This document shows positions 1 to 9,805 of a stretch of 15,222 nucleotides of DNA, in pieces. Position 1 is the first letter of the stretch, and every line of letters starts with the position of its first letter. The notes under the pieces were generated by a model, which was given only the letters and a program-made list of their open reading frames with translations, had not been told where the DNA came from and ran no database searches. This stretch comes from Scenedesmus sp. ARA3 (taxonomy: Eukaryota; Chlorophyta; Chlorophyceae; Sphaeropleales; Scenedesmaceae): contig RWJK01000596.1 of assembly GCA_004335835.1 (NCBI GenBank), positions 1 to 15,222 on the forward strand. Direction: 5' to 3'. Position numbers and translations under genes: made by a program.

Positions 1-449
1 GGGGGGGAGGATCAATTGAGCTGTTGAGATGCTGCTGGGCACCAAAAGTTGTCTTCATATTCTTGAACTTGTATATTACCAAACTCTTGTAAAGAAACTC
101 AATCGCCTTGCCAAGTTGGTCGCTTCGAAATGCCCAGGGTGTGGCCACGCAGTTATTAGTGAAACAGTCAACCAATGCCACAACCTGCGCAATTGTAATA
201 CGTTTCAAGTAAACACATTAATATTCAGGTGTCACTGCCACCATCGAATTGCCACGCTTCGGTGATGAAAGAGTCGTACCGCTACGGTGTATGGCGTTGG
301 CGCACCTCGGACTCTGCTACGACGACTATGGGCACTTACGAAGCGATAAGTGCGCCGTCTGCACAATTATAAGTGTGAAGTTGCAGATCACAACAAACAC
401 AGTCAACGCGTGCTGTGCAGTAGCTAGCTAGGGCGACCGTATTATATGG
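1..449. other. Upstream flank of gene 1, no gene recognised
   Basis: This stretch begins with a run of seven G and has no convincing coding region. Two short open frames at 29-265 and 249-431 have no recognisable motif, repeat or splice logic. The segment may hold the promoter and 5' leader of the plus-strand gene. An AT-rich patch, ATTATATGG at 441-449, directly abuts the candidate start codons at 446 and 450, so it is too close to be their TATA box. An upstream exon of gene 1 could also lie here or beyond the left edge. Confidence 0.4.
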
Positions 450-564
450 ATGACATTGTTGCAGCATGGCTGTGGCTGGCGTAGCCGTACAAGGGAGCTG
501 GCTGAGGCTGATTGTGCATTATCAAGGCTGCAGCAGTACTTGCGCAACATCATGCTGCTGCTGC

Positions 565-651
<87 letters not shown>

Positions 652-767
652 AGGCCGCTGCTGGAGTCCCTTGACCAGGACCCACTGGGCACCCTCACAC
701 TCTCCTGGATGATGCAGCAGCAGCAGCAGCAGTGCGGTGCAGCAGGACCCAGCCTGCCAGGATCCAG

Positions 768-803
<36 letters not shown>

Positions 804-3335
804 AACACCTGGTGCTTCTCGAGCCAAACGGCCTAAGACTGGACAGCAGCAGCAGCAGCAGCAGCGGAGGCTGCTGAGCTTTGCACGGCCACTGATCATC
901 AGTGAAGCAGCAACTGACAGTATCACCAATACAGCTGCTGCTGCTGCTGCTGTTGCTGACCTAGACCATGCCGCATCTGCAGCAGCAGCAGCAGGCGCAG
1001 CCAGATCCTTCCTGCAAGACACAGTTATTGTAGCGCTGCCACAGGGCGTGCAGTGCAGCTGGAACTTGTGCGCTGGTGTGGCAGCAGAGGCAGCAGCGCT
1101 AGCAGCAGGCGGCTCGGCCATTGCGGCAGCAGCAGCGGCGGCAGCGGCGGCGACAGCACCTGAGCATCAGCAGGTGCGTTGGCAGCGACACGGCAGTGCA
1201 GCAGCCAATTGCAAAGAAATAATATATATTTTTACACTTCATGAGACAACGATGGGCTCGGAGTGTGCATGGAACTCATCCTGCACTCCTCTATCTTCGA
1301 CCTGCAACAATGTACACGTGCGCTGCGTCACCTGTGGCAGTACAATACTTGTATGCTTGCTAACTTGTACTGCCATATTGTACTGCCTTGCTTCTCCCAC
1401 CTGCAGGGCCCCAGCAACATTGTTCACGTGCGCTACGCTGACCTGTGGCGGTACAACCCTGGTGCTGATGGGGCGCTGCTAAAATGTACTGCCATGTTGC
1501 ACTGCCTTCTTTCCTCCACCTGCAGGGTCCCAGCAACATTGTTCACGTGCGCTACGCTGACCTGTGGCAGTACAACGCGGATGTTGACTAAATGTACTGC
1601 CTCGTTTCTCCCACCTGCAGGTTCTCAGCAACATTGTGCGCGTGCGCTACGCTGACCTGTGGCAGTACAACCCTGGCGCTGATGGGCCGCTGCTGAAGTG
1701 TACTGCCATATTGTACTGCCTTATTTCCTCCACCTGCAGGGTCCCAGCAACATTGTTCATGTGCGCTACGCTGACCTGTGGCAGTACAACCCTGGCGCTG
1801 ATGGTGCCCTGAGTCACCGCCACTTCATGGCTACTGCCTGGGCTGGTGTGTGGCCTGTGTTCATGGCAGTGGCAGTGCAGCACAGCACAGCAATACCAGC
1901 ACAGGTGCGCATTGTGCTCCTTTTCCCTCGTATCATGCAACATTGCCATTTCATGGCTACTGCCTGGGCTGGCGTGTGGCCTGTGTTCATGGCAGTAGCG
2001 GTGCAGCACAGCACAACGAGACCGGCGCAGGTGCGTGGGCAACATGCCGCACTTGTCATACACCGGTGTACAGTATAGTATATGCAGCCAGCAGCGTGCC
2101 GGTGGTTCAGCTGCTTTGCAGAGCTCTCATATCTCCATAATAAAAGATTTCCCACCCATGTTGATTACTTTCCTCCGTGCCCGCCGCGCTTACTACACTA
2201 AAGTCGCACCATCACACCAACAAAACAATCCGCCTGTTGCATACCGCTTGTTTGTCTGTCCCGCTTGCAGCACAAGCAGCAGCTGCTGCAGCAGTTGACT
2301 AGCCTGTGGCAGCGTTATCAGCAGCAGCTGGCAGGATGCGGCTTCCCTGGAGGGGACGGGTGCCAGCTGCTGCAGGCCCCAGATGCAGCAGCAGCAGCAG
2401 CAGCAGTAGCCGGCACAGCAGCAAGCGCTGTGGGGTTGATGGCGTACCTTCATGACGTGTACTTTGTCCACGGGGACCGTTCAAAGCCCAGGTGCGCATT
2501 GCCGGACGTTGTTACATTTGACTTTCGCCATTTCTCCAATTGAATGCAGCAGCAGCAGCAGCAGCAGCAGCGAGAGCAGCAGCAGCAGGTGCAGGCGCAG
2601 GCGCTGTGGGGCTGATGTCGTACCTTCACGACGTGTGCTTTGCCCAGGGGGACCGGTCAAAGCCCAGGTGCGGGCGCACCTTGTGTTAGTGTAAAGTGAA
2701 GAGTGTTAGTGTAAAGTGTTAGTGTAAAGTGTTGGTGTAAAGTGTAAAGTGTTAGTGTAAAGTGTTAGTGTAAAGTGAAGAGTGTTAGTGTAAAGTGTTA
2801 GTGTAAAGTGAAGGAAAAAAGTTATGTGTTGCTGTGCACGCACAGTACAGCATGCAAGGCTGCATTGACGCATTATACAGCACCAGCTGTTGTGGGCAGC
2901 TGCCGCAGCTTTGCTGCAATGTTGGGAAACAAGTGCACAGGTGGGGCCTTTGTACTACAAAGCGCTAGTAGCGCACTCTCTGTTCACGCAGCGCTGCCCA
3001 TGCCGTTGGCAGCCGCCGCCCCTGCCCGTCGCCGCGAAGCAGCCACTGCTGCTTCCCTGATTAAGTTGTTTTGCTGCTGCTGCCGCCGCTGCTGTCGCCG
3101 CCGCCGCTGCTGCTGCTGCTGCTGCTGCTGCAGGAGCCCATACGACCTGGCCCGTGACGCCCAGCTGTGGCTCAACGACGCTTTCACCACCCTTGAAGAG
3201 GCGCTGGCCCAGGTGGTGGTGGAGGATGCTGATTTGATTGCAGCAGTTGAGGCGATGGAAGATGAGGGGGAGAGGCAGGTGGCGAGGCGGGTGCTGCGCA
3301 AGCGCTTGGCCAAATTGTCGCGGCAGGCGGCCTAG
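450..3335 (+). CDS. Five-exon gene for an unrecognised Ala/Gln-rich protein of about 397 aa
   Basis: I do not recognise the family. Proposed exons are 450-535, 654-1173, 1740-1904, 2271-2491 and 3134-3335; all phases fit and total 1194 nt including TAG. Exon 2 carries Gln and Ala runs and a basic patch, SRAKRPKTG, that could be a nuclear localisation signal. Exon 3 is a compact hydrophobic and aromatic segment (NIVHVRYADLWQY, HFMATAWAGVWPVF). Exon 4 has a Gln-rich helix (QQLTSLWQRYQQQL) and AYLHDVYFVHGDRSK. Exon 5 is strongly helical and charged, ending VLRKRLAKLSRQAA. Exons 2 to 5 are well supported by CTGCAG or TTGCAG acceptors and AG|GTGCGN donors. Exon 1 is a guess: ATG at 450 with donor CA|GTACTT at 536 gives the right phase, but ATG at 446 with a donor at 481 also fits, and an internal start at Met 709 is possible. 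The 3' end lies opposite the bZIP gene. Confidence 0.6.
567..653 (+). repeat. (CTG)28 tract ending in CAG at the exon 2 acceptor
   Basis: Twenty-eight uninterrupted CTG units run from 567 to 650 and end in CAG at 651-653, immediately before exon 2 of gene 1. The tract stands where a polypyrimidine tract would normally be. All three frames are open through it (poly-Leu, poly-Cys, poly-Ala), so it could be misread as coding. The phase-2 join to 654 favours an intron end. Confidence 0.7.
1301..1697 (+). repeat. Array of 5'-edge copies of gene 1 exon 3, each with an acceptor
   Basis: Three clear copies of the start of exon 3 lie upstream of the full exon at 1740. They begin at 1407, 1526 and 1621, each after a CACCTGCAG acceptor, and a degenerate fourth lies near 1301-1352. 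Each carries the coding segment for SNIVHVRYADLW and runs into the same intron text (TGTACTGCC). Spacing from copy to copy, ending at the full exon, is 119, 95 and 119 bp. The copy at 1407 differs from the full exon at six of 24 codons, five of them synonymous. The copy at 1526 reaches an in-frame TAA shortly after the shared part. Confidence 0.85.
1945..2030 (+). repeat. 3'-edge copy of gene 1 exon 3 with donor
   Basis: This segment repeats the last 28 codons of exon 3 (HFMATAWAGVWPVFMAVAVQ and onward) and ends at CAG|GTGCGT like the true exon end at 1904. By eye, six codon differences are synonymous and two change the residue (Ala to Thr, Ile to Arg). It lies in intron 3, between the exon 3 donor and exon 4. 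Confidence 0.8.
2544..2667 (+). repeat. 3'-edge copy of gene 1 exon 4 with donor
   Basis: After a CAG run, this segment repeats the end of exon 4 (AVGLMSYLHDVCFAQGDRSK against AVGLMAYLHDVYFVHGDRSK) and ends in the same AAGCCCAG|GTGCG donor context. It is more diverged than other copies: about three synonymous and five replacement codons in the clear part. Confidence 0.75.
2683..2813 (+). repeat. 13-bp minisatellite carrying nine TGTAA motifs
   Basis: A short tandem array built on the unit GTGTTAGTGTAAA, with some GTGAAGA variants, fills part of intron 4 of gene 1. Nine sense-strand TGTAA pentamers can be counted. TGTAA is the polyadenylation signal of chlorophycean algae, so the array could act as an intronic poly(A) site or be a chance product of the unit. 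Confidence 0.85.
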
Positions 3336-3435
3336 CATCTGTGCGACAGCCGGCAGGATTCAGCCACTGACCAAAGCAGGAGTTTTGCTGGCATATGTGA
3401 CACATATATTGTGTGCCTCATGTGTGTGCTGGCGT

Positions 3436-3735
3436 GTGTGGTGGATGAATGCCACCCTGGAGGAGGCGTTGGCTCAGGTGGTGGTGGAGGATGCGGATTT
3501 GATTGCAGCGGTTGAGGCGATGCAAGATGAGCGGGAAAAGCAGGTTGCAAAGCGGGTGCTGCGCAAGCGGCTGGCGAAAGTCGCGCGGTTGCAGGCAGCC
3601 TAGTGTCTGTGTGACAGCCGGCATCCTTTAGCCACTGACGGCAACAGGCGTACTGCTGGCAATATGTAAAGGGAGAGTTTTGTGTGCCTCACATGTGCTT
3701 GTGTGCCGGCGTGCGTGGTTTACGTTCGTCACAGC
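3436..3735 (+). pseudogene. Duplicated terminal exon and 3' flank of gene 1
   Basis: This is a second copy of the end of exon 5 plus the sequence after its stop. From ATG at 3445 it reads 52 codons to TAG at 3601-3603, covering TLEEALAQVVVEDADLIAAV to the C-terminus. The flank after the stop (GACAGCCGG, then GCCACTGAC) repeats that at 3345 with an offset near 268 bp, and a third partial copy of the flank starts near 3682. The frame is intact. Against exon 5 I count 13 synonymous and 6 replacement codons plus one inserted Leu codon. No good acceptor sits at its start, so it may be part of the 3'UTR, an alternative end, or a small separate frame. A TGTAA follows at 3665-3669. Confidence 0.6.
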
Positions 3736-4888
3736 GCTGAGACCAAGCAGGCTTTTCTGTGGATTGCAGCCAGGGTTGGGGTGTATGTTGGGGTGTATGC
3801 TTTGTGCCTGCTGTTCCAGCGCTGAGCACGGCGCTGTGTTGGCAGTGTCCTGCAAGCTGCACGAGTCACAGCAGTGCTCCTACCTACTGCATGCTTTTGC
3901 AGCAGAATCGTGAGACATCGTGATGTGCACTAATGTGAGTTCCTGCAAGTTGTCCGTCGAGCCTGTATACTTTAATGGCTTGCTGATCGTCAGTAACGGA
4001 TAGAGGGGTTACATGGTGTGTTCATGCGGCATACGCCACCACAGACACATGGTAAACACCTGGTAAACAGTCAGTGATGCTATCAGAAGCCATCTTGCCG
4101 CGCTTCTGCCAGATGACAGCACCACTAGCTGAAGAATGCATCGGCTTCATCTAACAAAGCAGCGCGCACAGGACGAGTGGGTGTGTCGACTCCACACAAT
4201 AACTTCCACTTGTTCAACCTCGGGGTTCAGGTGTCAGACCTGTTACATGACACAAAACTACTGCTGACAGCACTGCATCAGCAGCAACCATGACGATTTC
4301 TCATGCAGCTCTACCAGTGCGACAAAACAAAACTCAAAGTCATACCACGCGCACTAGCTCCGTACAAGCACTGCGCAGGAGCAGCCACGCAGCTGCGTAC
4401 AAAGCGCTCCCTCATCTGCTGCTCCCAGCCACCTCACCACTGCCACTGCTCTCAACACAGCCACTGCTCTTGCACTGGCAGTGCCACCAACGTCCTCCAA
4501 CGTTTTCAATACAACAGCCAGCTCCAACTGCATGCACAGTTGCAATCGCCACATGCAAATGCACCACAATGCAGCTGGCTCCCAGCACATGCCCAACACT
4601 GTTTGATGCTTCACTGAAGGTGGTGGCACCACTGCCACATATAGTATATCTCGCTTCTTCTTCTGAAAAGCATGACCGCTTCCGAGTCGCCCAACCCCTG
4701 ACGACCTCTGGCCCACCAAACCACTTCTGATACGATGTAATGCTAGCCTACTTGCACGCATTTGAGTTCAGTACAGCGTCTGTCAACAACTGCCGCAGCC
4801 ACTGTCAATGCACACACCAGCCCACCCTGCAGCTGCACTGCATCTGGCTGCCAACCATCTTCTGAGAGAACCACTTCGACTTGGCACA
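3736..4888. other. Region between convergent genes, probably 3'UTR sequence
   Basis: No gene is supported here. It lies between the plus-strand gene 1 and the minus-strand bZIP stop at 4889, so it should hold both 3' ends. On the bZIP strand TGTAA motifs occur at 4247-4243 and 4013-4009, possible poly(A) signals. Open frames at 4290-4730 (plus) and 4354-4761 (minus) overlap on opposite strands, lack motifs and splice signals, and look like by-products of stop-poor sequence. Confidence 0.5.
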
Positions 4889-4908
4889 TCACACGGTCAG
4901 TGCATAAC

Positions 4909-4948
<40 letters not shown>

Positions 4949-7900
4949 GCCGCCAGCCTGCTGCAGCTCAGCCAGGATGGCATGTGTGTCAGGCAGGTAG
5001 GGGTAGGAGTGCACCTGCAGGCACACAAAGGGAACAGCAAGCATACTAAGCTTATTGGAGCCAGTGAATACCCGCTGAGGTGTAGCACTCCACAGCTGCT
5101 GCAGGCTCCAATGATATTGAAGAGCAACGGTAGGAATACAAACACGTTACAAAAAACAGCAGAAAACTCACCAGCACTTCTGCGCCCAGCAGTGGCGGCA
5201 CCATGCGGTAGAAAGCCCAGTGGTATACCCCTTCCAGCGTGTACTGCTTGCGTAGGCTGCTGTCAATGGCGTCCAGCAGCTGGTGACCCCACCACTGCAT
5301 GCCTGCAGCAGCGACAGCAGCAGCACGTACAGCAGCAGCACCAGCAGCAGCATGAAGCCGAGTGTCAGCGACATACCAAAGTGCACTCGCCCTCGCAATG
5401 CATTGTTTTGCATGATATAGCAAGCCCACCCTGCTTCCTGCAAGTTCCTGCAAGTTCCTGCAAGCAGCACTTGCCCCCAAGGTATATAGAGTGAGCAACT
5501 GCACCTTTGCACACCAAGCCTGACCATGCTGCATGTGCCACAGTAGCACATCTACTTGCTAGCCCGCTCCAGACATTGCTCAACCAGCACCATAATCAAG
5601 CTTCAGTTGAACATCACACACTCTCACCATTTGGGTTGCACAGCAGCCTGCGCCTCCTGGATGTGGCCTCCCGCTGCAGCAGGCCCTGCAGCTGGCCCAC
5701 CAACGCCTTTTGATCCAAGGCTCAAACAGCGCTACCAAACCATGCAGCTGCAGATCACACGCTCTCACCGCTTTCAGTTGCACAGCAGCCTGGTCACATG
5801 TGCATCAACAGCAAATTGCCAATCTACTGCATATAATGCCCAAACAAAGCCACGAAACACACTCACAGTTTGGGTTACACAGCAGCCTGTGGCGACGTGG
5901 TGCCGCCTCCCGCAGCAGCAGGCCCTGCAGCTGGCCCACCAGCGCCTCTCGATCCGACGCTCATAATCTGGTGTGCCAAAGCATTTGACTGCAGATCTCA
6001 TGCTCTCACCGTTTTGAGTTGCACAGCTCATTAGTCACACGCACCGCACCAGCAACTTGCCAGCTTGCTGCTTACGTGCTCAAACAGTACATGTATACAT
6101 GTACAAGCTTCAGCTGAACATCACACGCGCTCACCATTTGGGTTGCACAGCAGCCTGTGGCGGCGTGGTGCAGCCTCCCGCTGCAGCAGGCCCTGCAGCT
6201 GGCCCACCAGCGCCTGCCGGTCCAAGGCTCAAACAGATCTACCAAACCATGCAGCTGCAGATCACATGCTCTCACCGCTTTCAGTTGCACAGCAGCCTGG
6301 TCACATGTGCATCAACAGCAAGTTGCCAGCCTACTGCATATAATGCCCAAACAAAGCCACGAAACAAGCTTACCGTTAGGGTTGCACAGCAGTCTGTGGC
6401 GGCGTGGTGCAGCCTCCCGCTGCAGCAGGCCCTGCAGCTGACCCACCAGCGCCGCCCGCTGGCCCACCACGCGCGCAACCGCCTGCTGGTACAGCTGACT
6501 CGCCAGCTGCATCTCAGATAACACCTGGGGCGCCACCCTGCAGCAGCAAGGACAGCAGCAACAGTCTCAAAAGCGCTTTTCAGCATGACGAGCGCCACCG
6601 CCTGCTGGTACAGCTGGCTGGCCAGCTGCATTTCTGATAGCACCTGAGGAGCAACCCTGCAGCAGCAACTATGACAAGATGTTCAATACAAAGCAGTACT
6701 AATGAACATGATGCGCGACACCGCCTGCTGGTACAGCTAGCTGGCCAGCATCACTTAGCTCAGCACATGAGGAGCAGCAGGCGCTACGGGATACCAATCG
6801 CTGCAAGCTCACCCGTCCCGCAGCATGGCTGCCACTTTAGCCCAATGCCCCGGGGGCGCATCAGCGTCCACCTCGCCCGTCTCGATGTTGCAGTTGTTCA
6901 GCTGGTAGTGGCTCAGCCGGTTGATGACCATGAAGCGCCGGAACGCTAGCTGCGTCTGCACCAGCAGCCGCTGCAGCCGCGCAGCAGCAGGCACCGCAGG
7001 CAGATGCTGCTGCATGAGGTGAGGCTGCATGTGCTGCTGCTGCTGCTGCTGCTGCAGCTGCTGCTGTACATCATGCAGACCCCATGCTACTGTGGGATCT
7101 GAGATCGCACCTAGCTGCTGCTGCTGCTGCTGCTGCTGCTGAGGCAGCATGTTTGCAGGGAGGCTTAGCCAGCTTGCAGCGCTGTTGCTGCTGCTGCTGC
7201 TGCTGCGCTGCTCGCTGCGCATCTGCAGCACCAGCTGCATCACCTCGGCTGAGAAGCCCTTCAGCAGCGACTGCAGCGTCGCCAGCTCAGCCTGCAGGAA
7301 AAGCAGAATAACAAAATGTGCCACAGTTCAACATAAAAGTAACGTTTATGTAACAAGACAGTGGCAGAGTGCAGCAGACATCCATCCGGCAGCAGCACTG
7401 CTTAGTGTCAAACACGCACTTGGTTGCACTGCAAACCATGCACCACACCTACCTGTGAATACACGCTGCCATCCAGCCGGCAGCAACAGTGCCCGGAAAC
7501 AGTCACTCACTGGACTGCACCAGGCCATGCAACACACCCACTTGAAAGTGCAGGCTGCTGCGTGCAGCAGCCATCCCGCCACAAGCAGCAACACTCAGTA
7601 ACAGGGCCTGCTTCATTGCACCACACATAGGTATGTACAGACCCTGCAACAACCCACCCACCTGTGAATGCAGGCTGCCGCTTGCAAAAGCAGCAACACT
7701 GGGTGACAGCGCCTGTTTCATCGCACTCTCCAGCTGCTCCAATGATCCCACTGCTGCGCTGTTGTTGCCAGCCTCACTGCTGCTGCCGCTGCCGCTGCTG
7801 GCATTAGAACACAAGCTGTAGCTGCGCCGCTGCTGCCCTGCTGCTGGCCCCAAGCAGAGCGCCAGCTGCCCAGAGCCTTGTCGCTGCTGCTGCTGCTCCT

Positions 7901-9277
7901 CCTGGAGTGCGGGTTCTTGCTCCTGCAGCAGCTGCTGCCAGGAGATGTCCCCAGGTATGGTCGACTGGCACGGCTCATTAGCATGTTGCTGCTGCTGCTG
8001 CTGCTGTGGTATGGTGCACGGCGCTGTGCCGCCACCAGCAGCGGCAGCAACTAGCGACTGCTCATGCTTGATACTGCAGCTGCCCTGCAGCTTCGATGCA
8101 GCTGATGCGAGTCTGAGCGGCACTGCAGGGAGTTCTTCCTCCTCGACTTGTATGTGTGTGGCTTGCTGCTGCTGCTGCTGCTGCTGCTGTGCCTGGCTGC
8201 TGCTGTTGTTGAGGCTCATGTTCTGCATGTCCAGCAGCAACGCATAATCCTCACCTGCAGCAGCAGTACAATCAGCATGTGTGTGTGTGTGAGTGTGTGG
8301 TGCGGCACAGTGAGTACATAACTGAGTAGATCCACAAACGAACAATATAGCATGATGAACACAACAGCTGAAGGGGACAGCACAAAACAAGGTCGACAAA
8401 CAGACAGGCACCGTCAGCGTGCGGCTACTGTCTGTACAGGTGCACCATGAATGTTTGTAGCTGCACACAGCAGCCAAGGGAGTACCGAATACAAGTATGT
8501 CAACACATGTCAACTGTCAACACAGCAGTGTCACCTGCGGAGGCCACCAGCTGGTCAAGCACGCGGACCTTGGCTGTCAAGCGTCGCCACTTGCCAAAGC
8601 AACAACACAGAGTAACGACACAGCAGCCTCATCTGCAGACGCCACCAGCTGGTCGAGCAGACGCGCCTTGGCAGTCAGGCTGGCATTCTCAACGAGTAAG
8701 TAACCTAGTAGATCTGCTACTGAACAAGATAGCCCGGTGAACATAGCGGCGGCGGTGCAGCTGTATGCCGGCGGTGCACGCAGCTACGATGGGTAAAGGA
8801 TGATGCAGGCAAACACGCTTTTCACAAACAGCACACACGCCTTCTACACAAAATCAGCACCAGAGATTGTTACACAAGAAGCACACCTGCAGACGCTACC
8901 AGCTGGTCCAACACGCGCGCCTTGGCCGTCAGGCTGGCATTCTCCTGCTCCAGCTGCTGCAGCAGCTGCTGCTTGGCCGCCACCTCTGCCTCCAGCTGAC
9001 ACATCTGCAGCCAGCAGCAGCAGCAGCAGCAGCAGGGCACATACTCACGGCTAGTATGCCTGCTGCTTTACGACTCATGTTCACCGGTGCTTGCTGCATA
9101 CACATCACAGTGTCAAAGGCAACACTGCATGCTAACACTATGTTCATCATCATCATCATCAGCAGCAGATACTCCAGTTTGGTACACTTGCTGATCAAAG
9201 ACCCGTGTGCACTAGCCTGCTTGCGGCATGAAGATAACTGACTGGACACAGCTCCGCTGCATGGCACAATCTGCTCT

Positions 9278-9322
<45 letters not shown>

Positions 9323-9771
9323 CACCTGCTCCTTGCGTCGCTCCCTGAAGCGCTTGTGGGCCTGCCGCTGCGCCTCACTCGGCTTCCTGCGGGGCTTGCC
9401 TGCCTTGCTGGCCCTGCCTGGCGCTGCTGCTGCTGCTGCTGCTGCCGGCTTCCTGGTTCCAGGCTTGCTTGGTTGTAGTACTGCTGCTGCTGCTGCTGCC
9501 GGTGTGTATTCTTCTGCTGGTGCTAGTGCTGCTTGCTGCGGTGCTGCCATGGCGTACATGCTTGGGTCCCACCACATGTTGTTCGCTGCAAACTGCGGGT
9601 CTGCAGTCGCCGCGGGTGCTGCTGCTGCTTCCCAGGCAATGCTGCTGCCTGGCACCTGGTAACCAAGCTGGGCAGCTGCATCAGCACCTGCTGCTGCTGC
9701 TGCTGCTGGTTGACTTCGGGCAGTGCTACCAGCCACATCAGGCCAGACTATGCCATCCGCCACATCACCGG

Positions 9772-9805
<34 letters not shown>

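Noticed and set aside
1..265. 78-codon plus-strand frame with Cys-x2-Cys and several His and Cys residues
   Set aside because: The Cys/His spacing does not form a recognisable zinc finger and nothing downstream supports it as an exon.
522..1121. Long minus-strand frame with poly-Gln and poly-Ala
   Set aside because: It is the opposite-strand shadow of triplet repeats in gene 1 and has no splice logic of its own.
466..1482. Continuous 338-codon plus-strand frame with a long Cys run
   Set aside because: The Cys run is the CTG tract of an intron end, and after 1173 the frame runs past a good CAG|GTGCGT donor into exon copies read out of frame. Only 654-1173 is taken as exon.
2683..2813. Telomere-like repeat
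   Set aside because: The unit GTGTTAGTGTAAA does not match TTTAGGG or TTTTAGGG and lies within an intron.
4290..4761. Overlapping open frames of 146 and 135 codons on opposite strands
   Set aside because: No motif, no codon pattern like the neighbours, no repeat support; probably 3'UTR or spacer of the bZIP gene.
5168..5400. Leu-rich stretch on the minus strand resembling a transmembrane segment (FMLLLVLLLYVLLLSLL)
   Set aside because: It is the CTG-rich intron end before bZIP exon 7. The exon reads in a different frame that matches the phase of exon 6.
9212..9325. Reading through after the bZIP basic region into poly-Cys
   Set aside because: CAG|GTGTG at 9326/9325 is a good donor and the zipper exon at 9004 joins in phase with exact heptad spacing.
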